NCBI GenBank assembly: GCA_019775845.1 | Contig: JADQAV010000018.1 | Location: forward strand, 379,044 to 443,043 | From: Myrmaecium sp. VS I D KN 1 | Lineage: Eukaryota; Ascomycota; Dothideomycetes; Valsariales; Valsariaceae | Direction of reading: 5' to 3' | DNA length: 64,000 nucleotides | Shown: positions 10,949 through 22,505 of the stretch, piece by piece | How positions within the stretch are numbered: the first letter of the stretch is position 1 | How the letters are laid out: every line of letters starts with the position of its first letter | Notes under the pieces: model-generated | Database searches by the model: none | The model's input: only the letters and a program-made list of their open reading frames with translations | Told to the model about the DNA's origin: nothing | Made by a program: the position numbers and the translations under genes

Positions 10949-13900
10949 ATGACCTCCAACTTGACCGCTCCCCCGTCACACAGGATCACAGAGTCCCTCT
11001 TGCCAGTGCCCACCACGGCCGAGCCGATGGACGATTCCGGCAGCTCTGGAGGTGCGTCATCCTCTCCCTCACTCTTGAATTTGACCTTCCCCCGGGGTCG
11101 GGTACCTGCAGCGTGCGTGCATCGACAAACTTACACGCGCCTGCTCGGACTCAGGACACCACGGAGCAGGGCAGCTAACGTCTGGCAACAGCAGAAGGAC
11201 CCGCCCGGAAGCGGTTTCAGCGTGCGCCCGCCGACCATCCCCCCAACGTGCTGCGGAAGCAGCCTCAGATGACCAACGCCGGCCCGGCCAAACCGTCGTC
11301 CATGGAAAACAAACAACACAACAACTTCGCCGCCCGGCGCCGCTCCATCAACCACAAGGGCCCACTCGGGCCACGCCCCCTCCAACACTCACCGTCAAAG
11401 CGGTAGGAGACCTTGACACCTTGACACCTTGACCAGCCGCGCTCGGTTCACTAACCAGTCTGGTGCTTGCAGAGTTGCCAACGATGCGAATACCGCTTCC
11501 ACCTACGCATCCCGCTCCTTCCTTCCCACCTCCACCAGCGAGTCCCCCTTCGGCCAGCCCGAATCGGCCAACGACTCCCGATACAGCTTCGCCAAAACCT
11601 CGGATGTCTCCAAAAACAGTGCAGACAGCGGCCACTCGTACGACTTCCTGCCCTCCGTGAGCTTCGACGACTTCCACGCCAGCCTTGCATCTTGCGACCC
11701 CGAACTCAGCCATTTCCCGGCACCAGGTGGAGGAGGCTTCCTCTCCGCCTTCGACGCAAACAACAAGTCCGACGCCTCCAGGGAAGGTTCGATCGTCTCG
11801 GAGACGTCGAATCAGGCTCTCCCTGTACGCAGCTCTTCACTTGCGCGAAGGCATAACGGCGCGAAGAAATCGGACAATCCGTTCTACATGGACCGCGCAG
11901 CACAGCTCAGTAACAACCCGCTCCCGGTGCGGACGCGTCGACAGAGTCAATTCCCCACAACGATGTCCAACAATGCCGCTGCTCGGCCACCACGGAAGTC
12001 CGTAGGTCCTGGTCTACTTTCTCTTGACAGAGACGCGAGGGATGGTCGCAGGTCCGGCTCGTCGGATGGTCTACATGGGAACGTGACGCGTAGTTTGTCT
12101 GTTGGAAAGGGAAGACGTCAGACGATCGGACAACGGGTCGCTTCAGGTGGGAGTGAATTGCCTCGAGGGTCGACCACCAGCCGAGCAGCCAAAGCGAGGT
12201 CGTTTCATCCGGGCACAAAGCCCTCTAACATGACGCCAGAGACAGCTCGCACCTCGGCGAAATCACCCCATCATAGTACACCACTTTCATCGGCCAGCAA
12301 AAGGCAGTCTATCGTACCCCATGTTAGCGGGCTAGGTGCGCGCACGATCAGCCCAACGGATGCTCGCAGGATGAAGCGAATGTCGATGATGCCGGCAGTA
12401 CCACCAGTGCCCCGTACGCCGCCGACTCCTCAACCGGACCTACCTGTCGCGAGCAGGTCCACAGCGAACTCACCATCACTAATGGTACCGAAGACCATGA
12501 CGCCCACGTCTGCGCGCGCCACTCCCGAACAGAACCGGAAACTGCTTCCCGCGCTGTCCTCGAGCTCGAGCATCACCTCGCTGCGCACACAAAGCAACCG
12601 AAACAGCCACCTGCTCTCCAATTCGCGGTTACCCACGCCAAAAGCGAGACCGGTGCACAGCTCAGCCGGGATGGCAGATGAAGATGTTCCGCCGGTGCCT
12701 GCGATACCGAAGGCATATGAGTCGCCGAACGAAGTTCAAGGTAATCCATTCGCGGCTATGAAGCTACAGAACCAGACGCCGGACAGGTCATCTCAAAACA
12801 GTGGCAAAGATCCGAGCAGTAATGAACTGTCTGCCCAGGAAGGCAGCAGTTCCGAAGCCTCGGGCCTTCCTCAGAAGTCTCAAGAGAACAACCGGCATAG
12901 AAGGGGGAAAACGGTGGGTTCCGATGATGCAGAAAAACCGCCCGTGGATTATAACGTGAACAAGAGGAACCTGCAGCCTCTGCGGCTTCCGCCGTTGAAC
13001 TTGCTTCCTTTAAGCACGCCGATCGGGGAAAGAATTGCTTCGTTCCCTGCGCCTACGGGACGAGCAGACCAAGGGACGGTCACGCCGCCGATGAAACGAA
13101 ACACTAAGACTCCGAGCACTCCGATGACCGCCTCTAAGGCAACGTTCTTCTCCAAGAACCTGAACAATGACTCCGACTTCACCAGCAGCCGTGTACGGAG
13201 TAGTACTGCGCATTACTACATGAGCAACCACAAGCTGGACTTGGATATCCCCGATCTGCCTAGCGGTTTGGCGATGTCCATTCCCGCTTCATCTGAAAGC
13301 CTCCGAAACATCGCCACGCCAATCTCCACGGCCTCCCTACCCAAGCCCGGTGAAGAACCAAGTCACCAGAGAAACCGACCAAGCGGCGAGTATAGACTGA
13401 GCGATGCAGACCGTGAAGGGTTCAGTGTGAAACCAGCGGGACCTCGCGCATTGGGCACAACCAAAAAGGATTCCTCATCAGCTCACACGTCGACGTCGAC
13501 AGAGCCTGAGACCCCGTCTTCAGGATCTTCTCTACGGAGGAAGCTCAGTCTTCGCGCTTGGCGGCACGACTCGTCGAAAGCATCCCACCGGGCTCAAGCC
13601 TCGCAGCCTCAGATCAATTACCCTGTGAAACCGAATGAGGACAGTACACCTCGCGCAAATGAACTCGGCGATATGCCACCTCCCAAGCTCCCTGCATCTG
13701 CTAACTGGAATGAATCTCTTACGACTGACGTTAGCCCAAGTCCCAACCACAAACTTAAGCCAGCCTACGATATTGGGAGACAGAAGGGTTCCGGATCAGC
13801 ATTGGCAAGTGACACTGATGGAAGTAGTACGAGCACGCGTAAACGTGCGCCAAGCTCTACGGCTAAGACACCGAGCTCTTCTGACCCCCAGCCGCGTCCT

Positions 13901-15738
13901 CAACGGTCGACATCGTCTTTCATGTCGCCGATGCATCGCATGCTCGGTTCCAAGAGCTCGTCGAGTGCCCTCAAGGCTCGCAACGCTGATTCCGGAGTTG
14001 ACAAGGCTGACCTTGCCGCCGATGAGGAAATGAGGAGGCTCGGCAGTAAGCGCAAGGATTTCGAAGCAGCTGCGAAGGAGTTGGACGAACTTCGGAAGCG
14101 GGCGAAGCCACAAGAACGCGTGTCACCAGCTCAGGCACTGAAGATGGTGAGCCTCAACATCTTTGAGCGCGGTGAGATCATCGATTATAAGGATGTCTAT
14201 TTCTGTGGCACCAAAAACGCAAAGAAGCACGTCGGGGATCTCAAAGCTGGGTCGACCAACTTTGGCTACGATGATGAGAGGGGTGACTACAAGATTGTTC
14301 TGGGCGATCATCTTGCCTATCGGTATGAGGTCGTTGACGTGCTAGGCAAGGGAAGTTTTGGTCAGGTCGTCCGTTGTGTTGACCACAAGACGGGTCTGTT
14401 GGTGGCGGTGAAGATCATCCGAAACAAGAAGAGGTTCCATCAGCAAGCGCTCGTCGAAGTGAACATCCTGCAGAAGCTTCGCGAATGGGTAAGTCGTGCC
14501 GGCGTTCGTGATTCTTGCAACCGAGGATCACATGCAATCTTTCTTGTTCGAGCACTAACGGCTTGCAGGATCCCGACAACAAGCATAGCATGATCAACTT
14601 CACGCAGAGCTTTTACTTCCGCGGCCATCTCTGTATCTCGACTGAACTGTTGGGCATGAACTTGTACGAGTTCATCAAGGCACACGAGTTCAAGGGATTC
14701 TCTTTGAAACTCATCCGTCGCTTCACGAAGCAGATGCTCAGTGCGCTGTGTCTCCTCAAGAATCATCGCGTCATTCACTGCGACCTTAAGCCAGAAAACA
14801 TCTTGCTGGCTCATCCGCTACAGTCCGAGATCAAGGTAATCGACTTTGGCTCGAGCTGTTTCGAGAACGAGAAAGTCTACACTTACATTCAGTCCCGGTT
14901 TTACCGTTCGCCCGAGGTCATTCTCGGAATGAGCTACGGTCTCCCCATCGACATGTGGTCGCTTGGCTGTATCCTCGCAGAGCTCTTGACTGGGTATCCC
15001 ATCTTCCCCGGTGAGAACGAACAAGAACAGCTCGCTTGCATCATGGAGATATTCGGCCCTCCGGAAAAGCATCTCATTGAAAAGTCAAGTCGCAAGAAGC
15101 TGTTCTTCGATTCTTTGGGGAAACCACGTGTCACCGTCTCAAGCAAAGGCCGCCGGCGCCGTCCTTCTTCGAAGACCCTTCAGCAGGTCTTGAAGTGTGA
15201 CGACGACGCCTTCTTGGACTTTGTCGCACGCTGTCTGCGCTGGGACCCCGATCGACGCATGAAGCCAGACGAGGCATTGAACCACGAATTTATCACGGGT
15301 GTCAAACGTCCTCGCCAAGCTTCTGGCCGTATGATGTCGGCGAACATCGGTAACTCTTCACCGATGAAGCGGATGAACACTGTCCAAGCAACGCCACAGC
15401 GCACCAGACCGCTTCCAGAACCTCCTGCGACCTCGTTCAAAAATGGCACTGCTATCCAAGGCGGACGTGAAATGCCCACGAACTCACCGGTAAAGCATGC
15501 ACCTCGCCGCCACTCGACGGTCAACGGGCTTGCTTCCTCATCGGCTGGCGTCAAGCGCGGAAGTAACGGTGCAATCGCCTCCGGATCAGGCCCAGGACCC
15601 GTCGGAAGCACCAGCTCGCTGCCTCGCATCGCCCAGCGCAGCGTAAGCGGGAAGCCAGACCTTGCTTCCGCGGCCGCCGCGGCAAGTTTGGTGAGCGTGA
15701 AGAAGCAAAACCTTCTTTCCTCCTCGAATAAGAACTAG
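10949..15738 (+). CDS. pom1: DYRK-family protein kinase, Pom1-like
   Basis: Four exons (10949-11051, 11195-11402, 11473-14488, 14569-15738) give 4,497 nt and 1,498 residues. The first ~900 residues are Ser/Pro/Arg-rich and look disordered. A DYRK-homology box (SPAQALKMVSLNIFERGEIIDY) precedes the kinase domain at about 1054-1350. In the domain, GKGSFGQV is the Gly loop, AVKIIRNKKR carries the catalytic Lys (~1085), HCDLKPENIL (~1179) is the class II DYRK catalytic loop, DFGSSC binds Mg, and YTYIQSRFYRSPEV (~1213) holds the autophosphorylated YxY. In fission yeast Pom1 forms cortical gradients that control polarity and mitotic entry, and filamentous relatives affect septation and conidiation. 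The acceptor of intron 1 is a CAGCAG tandem, so exon 2 may begin at 11192 or 11195 (one residue difference). The upstream start is uncertain because more 5' exons could exist. Confidence 0.9.
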
Positions 15739-18287
15739 GATGATACGTTCGGTCGGCGTTCAGACGTCATCGGCATCTGGTTACTACGGGGATATCAACA
15801 ACAATGGATGGATGGTGAGGGCTCTCGGCTTGAATGAGACGTGCGATGCGCCGGTTGGGAGGGTTCTAGGGGCTTCCGGCGACTGTTTCGAGGAATATAC
15901 GGGATCGCGTAGGGAACGACTGGTCGAGTGAGAAACACTAGAGTGGCAGAAGACTCGCCAGCCCTTTGTCTAGAAGGCGGAGTACGGAGAATATCGCAAT
16001 GGACAGTACTATGTCGGTTCTGGAGGTGCGGTCGAGAACCCCATGTCGTTATACGGGCTCCCAAACGCCGGTAATCGCGAACGATTGTGGCTGCACCCAC
16101 GGACGGCACCATACTACTATCAAAGTAAAGACGAACCGAAGGTACTCGACGAAACTACAGCGTACGACACCGTGATCTATATCTGGACGGAAGAACATGG
16201 TTTCTTTGCAATCGACGTTGCGGCTACCGATGATGCTGAAGCTGTTGACTTCTCTAAACCTCATGGCGGGTACGGCAAGGACGGTAACCACAGAAAAGGA
16301 CATTCCTGCCGTCACTGGAAGTCCAAATATCTTGACCAGAACAGTTCTATGCATCGGTGACGGCCGCAGCATGAGCCGCTCTACCATCTCCGCTCCCTGG
16401 AATCAGCTCGGTATCCGCTATCGGGCGCGAGGGCTCTGTGCCGAGAAACCTTCCGCGGCGATCAAACGGCTCGGTGGAGTGTGCAATGAGGCTGAACTAT
16501 ACCACAGCCTTCCGAAGGAGCAACAAGAGCATCAGCAGTTAGGAACGTCGTTAGAGGAACCGTGGCGGTGCTAGAAGGCTTCTTCTCTCTCGTCGGCATG
16601 GAAGGATTCGGAGTCGAAGGAGCTGGAGTCGAGAGCCGAAGAGGTGGTGATTGGGATGGGGGGTGAAGATGGATATGGGTGATTTCGCGGTGTAAAAAAA
16701 GAATATTCCCCTTTTCCTTTCTGCTTCTTTTCTCGGGATGCATCTCCCTATCCATTTTCCTTCATGGAGTGAGGAGAGCGGGTTGTTTCGTCTCATTCTT
16801 TCTCCTGTTCTTTTTGCGTCTTTTCTGCCTTTCTTTTTTTTACTGGGATGGCTGGGATTAGTGCGTACGCGCGCGCGAGAGTGTGTGTGAATGAAGGAGA
16901 AAGAGAGAGAGAGAGAGAGGGTGCAGTCGTTAGAGAACTTGTTTCGTTTTATACAGTATATACCGTGGCGGCGACAACGGGTTGGTTGGTTGGTATGAGC
17001 TGGGGGGAGGAAAGGGAGGAATGGAATGATATGGAATTCTTTTTTTTTTTTTTTTTCTTTTCGTAAGGAGTCTTTCTTCTTTACCTTCTTTTCTTTTCTG
17101 TTGTTGAAGGGCATAGGAATAGAGAAAGCGGCGAAATGCCTCTCCTGTGAAAGTCGCATTTTGTCTTTCTTCTATTTTCTTACCATATGCTTGACTCCCC
17201 TTGGCTTATCACACGTTACTAGTTAGCTCCTCGTGTCTTTATCTCCCGATATTCTTTCCATGTTGTCTTATTTCTCTTCCTTGCCTCTCTTTCTCTCTCT
17301 CTCTCCGACATCATCTGAACTATCTATAAAGGGAAAAGAGAAGAAAAAGAAGGAAAACCTCGTTTTGTTGTTAATGTTTATCTCTCCTCTGGAACTAGTA
17401 CGACAATATCGAGGTTCTTGTGGATCCGCCACGACGACGGTTTCCCTTCCTGCTCCCTCACGATCCTAGTCCGACCTCTTTGGCAAGGTAAGTACTAATT
17501 ACTACGAGTACCTTGTGCTCTCCTTCCGCTTTATCTCTCTTCGTCCTCCTTCTTCTATGCCTCTTTCTTCTACCTCTTCTCCTTCCTCCCCCCCCCCCTC
17601 TTCGTCCTCCTTTTTCCATGTCTCTCTCTCATTCTCTCCCCCTCTCTCTTCTCACGCTAGGATCAACAACGCTGCTCGGTCCATCTTCCCAATCCAGCAT
17701 CAGAAACACCCGACAAGCGAGATCCGGTCCATGATGTTTGGTTTTCACCGCCGCGGCCACGGTCATGGTTTCGGTGGAGGAAGAGCGGCGGCGGTGCAGG
17801 AGACGTTCCGCCGCCCGAGAGGCCCTCCTCCGTGTCCTCCTGGAGCTGCCTGGACGGTGGCGACGACGATGAGCAACAAGGTAGGCCCTTTTCCTTTCTT
17901 TTTCCTTTTCTTTCCTCTAATTTCCCTTTTTGCTCTCCCCGTTGCATTGCGTTTACGTTTGCGTTTGTTCGCGCTCAAGCATGTCACACACACATATACA
18001 TGTATCTTATCGATCTACCGCAATGAGCAGAACCCAAGCTTGCTTGAGCAACCGCTAACAACCGTGCCTTCCTCCTTCGCTGGCACTTCCGCCGCTATCA
18101 GGTTCGAATGCACCAACGACCTCTCTTCAGTCGCGGTTACCATCACAGTCACAGTCTGGCTCGCCCGTCGCTTTATCAACTCCCCTCTTGTCGCTCATTC
18201 TCGTTCTTCTCAACCTCTTCGTCTTCGTCTTCTTCGCCTGCGCAGCTCGATACGGCCCGTGATGCGCTGCCGCGTGAACGAGGATCA
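15739..18287. other. Intergenic with CT-rich tracts; possible 5' exons of the CCCH gene
   Basis: This gap of 2.5 kb contains a GA repeat (16901-16919), long T and CT tracts (16680-17700) and several splice-like signals (for example donors near 17881 and acceptors near 17661 and 18028). These could belong to the 5' part of the downstream zinc-finger gene. I could not fix a unique N-terminal exon chain. No independent gene is recognisable. Confidence 0.4.
16901..16919. repeat. (GA)n microsatellite
   Basis: A short, nearly pure GA tract in the intergenic region downstream of the DYRK kinase gene. Confidence 0.7.
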
Positions 18288-19875
18288 ATGCTGATGCGCG
18301 TGCCGACACCCGCGCGGGGGAGGGATGAAGACGTGGCGGTGAGCTTCTTCCTCTCTATGAGCCGCGGGGTCTCTCGAATTTTACTAGCGACTGACCCTCC
18401 GCGTCGACCCTCAGGCCCTGAGCGCGGATCTAGCGGCGTCGCACGGCGAGAATCGGCAGATCAAGCTGGAGCTACAGCGGACAAGGGAGATGCTGCAGAT
18501 TGCGATGACGAAAGCATGGCCCCAGACAGATTCGCGGACTCGCAGCAGCAGCTTATCATCATCTTCTTCGTCCCCCTCCTACAGTTCGGATGGCGGAAGA
18601 AGCCTGGGCACGGTGCGGAGGAATCGGGTGCCGTATGCGATCATGCTGGTGGATGCGGACTCGGACTACTATACGGTGAGCATCCTGTTCCCATCCTTCC
18701 TTATGTGTAACGGCTTTTTCATAAAAGCCCATGAACAGTTCGACAAAGCCTACCTCCGGGAAGGCAAGGACGGCGGCGCCAGGGCCGCGGATGTTCTCAC
18801 GCAGCACATCAACGCCTACCTCCAGCAGCTGGGTCTCGGGCAGCCGAAGATCTTCGTCAAGGCGTACGCGCACGTGGACGGGCTGGGGGCAGCGATCGTA
18901 CGGAGGGGGAAACTGAGCACGGCGAGGGACCTCCGCGCCTTCATCACCGGCTTCAACAGCCGGCAGCCCTTCTTCGAGTTCGTCGACATCGGCGCGGGCA
19001 AGGAGCGGGCAGACCAGAAGATCCGCGACCGGCTCGAGTTCTGTCTCCAGGACGAGGCGTGCCGGCATTGCCTGCTGGCGTGCTCGCACGACGACGGGTA
19101 CGCCGCCTTCCTCAACCGGTACGCGGGCGATGCGGACACGGCGCGGCGGATCACGATGGTGTCTGGGGGTTTGGTGACGAAGGGGATTCAGCAGCTCGAC
19201 CTTCCCAACGCTCCGATCCAGCTTCGCGGGTTGTTCACGTGGTTGCGCGAGCCGTCGACGATGCCACCACGTGACCCGTCGCCGGTTGCGAAGCCGATAG
19301 CGGGCACGCCCCCGACGAAGACGGAGTTAGCGGGCGCTGCTGCTGCCACCGCTGCCACCGCTGCCAAACCTGCCAAATCTGCCATAACTGCGAAGGTTCC
19401 TAAGGCTGTTAATGCTGCCAAACCCCCCAAAGCTTCCGAAGCCTCCAGAACGACCAAAGCCATGAAAACTGCCCAAGACGCGAGAGAGGCTGCCTCCGTC
19501 GTCGCCACGGGAAAGGTCGGGTCCGGCACGCTGCCAGCCGCCCACGTTGACCCGGGCGCGAGGCCGGAGCGTCTAGGCGCCATCCGGCGCGACGGGTCGG
19601 GCAAGCGGTATGATCGGCCCTTAGCGGGGGTACGAGCAGACCTGCTGGCCCGGAAGGAGCGCGGATCGCTGTGCTACCGGCTCCTGCTGCTGGGCCGCTG
19701 CGACGGCTGCTCGCGGAACCACAGTCACCGCTCCCTCACCGACCCGGAGTTCGAGGCGTGCTGGCTCTTGGCCCGGCGGATGCGTTGCGAGCGGGATGCC
19801 AGGGGGTTGGATCGCGCGGATCCGAGGTGTATCTGGGGGCACTTGCGGGGGAAGCAGCCGGGAGAGGACGGTTGA
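18288..19875 (+). CDS. CCCH zinc-finger protein with DUF7923-like domain (5' end uncertain)
   Basis: Supported exons are 18288-18338, 18415-18675 and 18739-19875, one continuous frame of 482 residues. The true N-terminus may lie further upstream. A short coiled coil (LAASHGENRQIKLELQRTREML, around residues 20-42) and a Ser-rich linker precede a globular domain from PYAIMLVDADSDYYTFDKAYLREG to about residue 280. That pattern (a VD-D start, KIFVKAYA, FVDIGAGKERADQKIR, CLLACSHDDGY, LPNAPIQL) is the fungal domain I recognise as DUF7923. It is followed by an Ala/Lys/Pro repeat linker like a histone H1 tail. Two Cys-His fingers close the protein: C-x8-C-x2-C-x3-H, then C-x8-C-x13-C-x3-H. RNA binding is inferred from the finger type. 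The intron at 18676-18738 is 63 nt and free of stops, so retention would insert 21 residues. Confidence 0.75.
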
Positions 19876-20613
19876 TGTGGGAAAGGGAGGGGGAGGGCTG
19901 GGGGTGAGTTGGGTTGGCAGGGGACGACCTTTTGGATGTTTGTGATGAAACAGCGATAAGGTTTGCGGCTGGCGTCTTAGCAGAATATGGTATAGATCGT
20001 ATAACCGAAGGGCTATTAATAGGATGTGGTCGGTTTGGATCAGGCTTCTTCGTGAACATGTATCGTATTGGTATATACTCATGTATCAGATATCGTGGGA
20101 GTATGGTGCTTTTGGTGGGTGAGTGGTGGGATACACGGTCGAGGAAAAAACGAATGCTCCTATTTGTGGACCTTGAATTGTGGAATATCGTGTGTGCCAT
20201 ACTACCAGAGTACCTAACCAGGCGGGAAGAAGGGAGAGATTGTGATGCCCGGCCTGTTGGATGATGCCTGACTGTGGATGCCTGACATATCAGGCCGGAG
20301 AACAACTCAGTGGGCCGATAGGGCTGAACCCCCGCGGACCACGGACGTCAAGTCGGATATCCGTTGTGCATGCGACAGATTCGTTCCGCTTTTCTACCCA
20401 CTCCTCCTTCTCTCCTTCTCTCCTCTCTCTTTCTCTCTCTCACGCATCTTCGTCGCTGATATCCGTTTCGCGCACTTACGCGGGAGTCTGCGCATCGCAT
20501 CCATTGCGCTTCACAATCCGTAGGCTTCACATCTTCCTCTTTCCTCTCAGCGAGTGCTTCATCTTTCCCTGTCGTCCGTTTGATCTTTCCAACCCGTCAT
20601 TTTCTCGCGCCAG
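19876..20613. promoter_or_regulatory. Intergenic; promoter and CT-rich leader of the rhomboid gene
   Basis: The stretch from about 20390 to 20610 is strongly pyrimidine-rich (TCTCT-type), a common core-promoter and leader pattern in filamentous fungi, and ends at the ATG at 20614. No gene is seen in the rest. Confidence 0.5.
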
Positions 20614-22064
20614 ATGTCGGCCTTCATCGCCAAGTTCACGAGAGGCCTGGAGATGCGGAGCGCGCGTCTCTCCACTCCCCGATTGTGCGCCTCCCGGTCC
20701 TTCTTTGTCCAGAATCGACAACTGAGGACGCTGCCTGCTTCACCTGCGGCGTCACGGAGACAGTATGGCGCACCGCATATCCCAGCGTCACCAGGTGCAG
20801 CAAGTTATCCGAACGCGCATTTCACCGACGGGCGCCGGGTCCCTCTGCCATCGGCCGGCCTCGAGCCTCCCCCCGGCGGCTTCCGCGGGCAGGAGATGGG
20901 CGCGATGCTGGAGTTAGCGTACGGCTTCCGGGACGAGCGGCGCCAGCTCCCGCGCTTCCTGCGGCCGCTGCTCTTCACCCTCGGCGTCGCCGTCGTCTCC
21001 TTCGGCGCCGCCGACTACATCACCCAGAAGCAGATCACCGAGCTCGCCGACCGGATCCAGCCGGAGGGGCAGGTGCCGGTGCAGGACCTGCAGCGGCTGC
21101 GCCGACATGACGAGATTGAGGCGGCGCGCGCGAGCGTCCGGCGGGTTGGCCAGCGCACGTTTCCTGCCCTTGCTCGGGTTTACGGTCAGATTCGGCAGGC
21201 GTGGCTGAATACGACTGACTTTTATCGTGTTTCCTACATTATTACTGCGGTTAACACGCTCGTCTTCCTGGCGTGGAAGGTCCCCGTCGTGCCCATGCGC
21301 ATCTTCATGATGAAGCACTTCCTCCACAACCCTCTCTCCGGCAAGAGCTACACCCTCCTCACCTCCGCCTTCAGCCACAACGTAAGGATCGACCTCCCCT
21401 AACCACTTCACCCCACGCTAACCCTCCCCTCCCCTTCCAGTCCCTCTGGCACTTCGCCTTCAACATGATGGCCCTCCAAGGCTTCGTCGCCGCCAGCAGC
21501 CGCTGGATCGCCTCCCTCGACGCGCTCTCCCCGGACTTCCGCCACATCGAACCGCACGCGCGCCACCTCACCGTCGCCGTCGACCCCATCCCGCACGCCC
21601 TCGCCTTCTTCCTCACCGCCGCCGCCGTCGCCTCCTTCGGCTCCCACGCCGCCACCACGCTCTCCCTCCGGCGCGCCCTCGCGGCGTCTACCACCACCAC
21701 CAGCGCCTCCACCTTCCTCGCCCGCCGCGCCCGCGTCGTCCCCTCCCTCGGCGCCTCCGGCGCCGTCTACGCCGCCGTCGTCCTCAACGCGCTCGCCTAC
21801 CCGGAGGACCGCGTCGCGCTCTTCTTCGCCCTCCCGCTCGCCATCCAGCACGGCGTGCTCGGCGCCGTCGCCCTCGACGTCGTCGGCTTGTGCCGCGGGT
21901 GGAGCACCTTCGATCACGTGGCCCATCTGAGCGGCGCGGCGTTCGGGGCGGCATTTTATGCCGGGTTTCCGTATTGGCGGGCTTGGAGGGGGGGCGTGGA
22001 GGAGGGGGAGGAGGGGGAGGGAGGCGGAGAGAAGGGTGGTTGGAAGAGGTGGGTGGCCTTTTGA
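20614..22064 (+). CDS. pcp1: Mitochondrial rhomboid protease Pcp1/Rbd1
   Basis: Two exons (20614-21381, 21441-22064) join in phase to 463 residues. The N-terminus is Arg/Ser/Ala-rich without acidic residues, as in a mitochondrial presequence. A single membrane segment near 125-145 precedes the rhomboid core. Family marks are LTSAFSHNSLWHFAFNMMAL across the splice junction, the GASGA motif with catalytic Ser362, and FDHVAHLSGAAFG with catalytic His418. In the mitochondrial inner membrane this enzyme processes the dynamin Mgm1/OPA1 and cytochrome c peroxidase (Ccp1) in yeast. The C-terminal tail is Glu/Gly-rich. The Ala-rich stretch around 310-345 between membrane helices is longer than usual. 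The call is secure. Confidence 0.93.
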
Positions 22065-22505
22065 TTTTTTTTTTTCTTTTCTTTGGAGCGGGTAGAGGGC
22101 GGGGGTGTTGGGGGTATCAGGAAGGTGGGGGACTCGATAGGATTGGGAATGTTTTTGATGCGGTGGAGGAGAGAGGAGGAACGGGGTGAACATGTGGAAG
22201 AAGGGATGAGTCTCAAGCCATCACTCTCATCCTCATGATTATACCAAGCACGCACAAAGCATATGATAAAGAGAGCAGACATGGCCCGCACAACGGAGGA
22301 CGAAGGCTTTTGTAAAATTTCACTCTCCTTCCATGAGAGCAAGGACGAGACACGGATAGCCGTTGTAACACGATAGAAAAAAAACACTAAGGAAAAGAAA
22401 AGGAAACCCCCTTGGAAAGAAAAAACCGCATTCACCCTGATTTTTCCCATTCGAAAGAACGCCAATGAGAAGCGAGAAAAAATAGAACAAAAAGACCACC
22501 CACCC
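22065..22505. other. Intergenic, convergent 3' ends
   Basis: This gap separates the rhomboid stop (+) and the bystin stop (-). It begins with a T run at about 22065-22080 and includes A runs at 22375-22450 that fit a minus-strand 3' UTR. No gene is seen. Confidence 0.5.
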
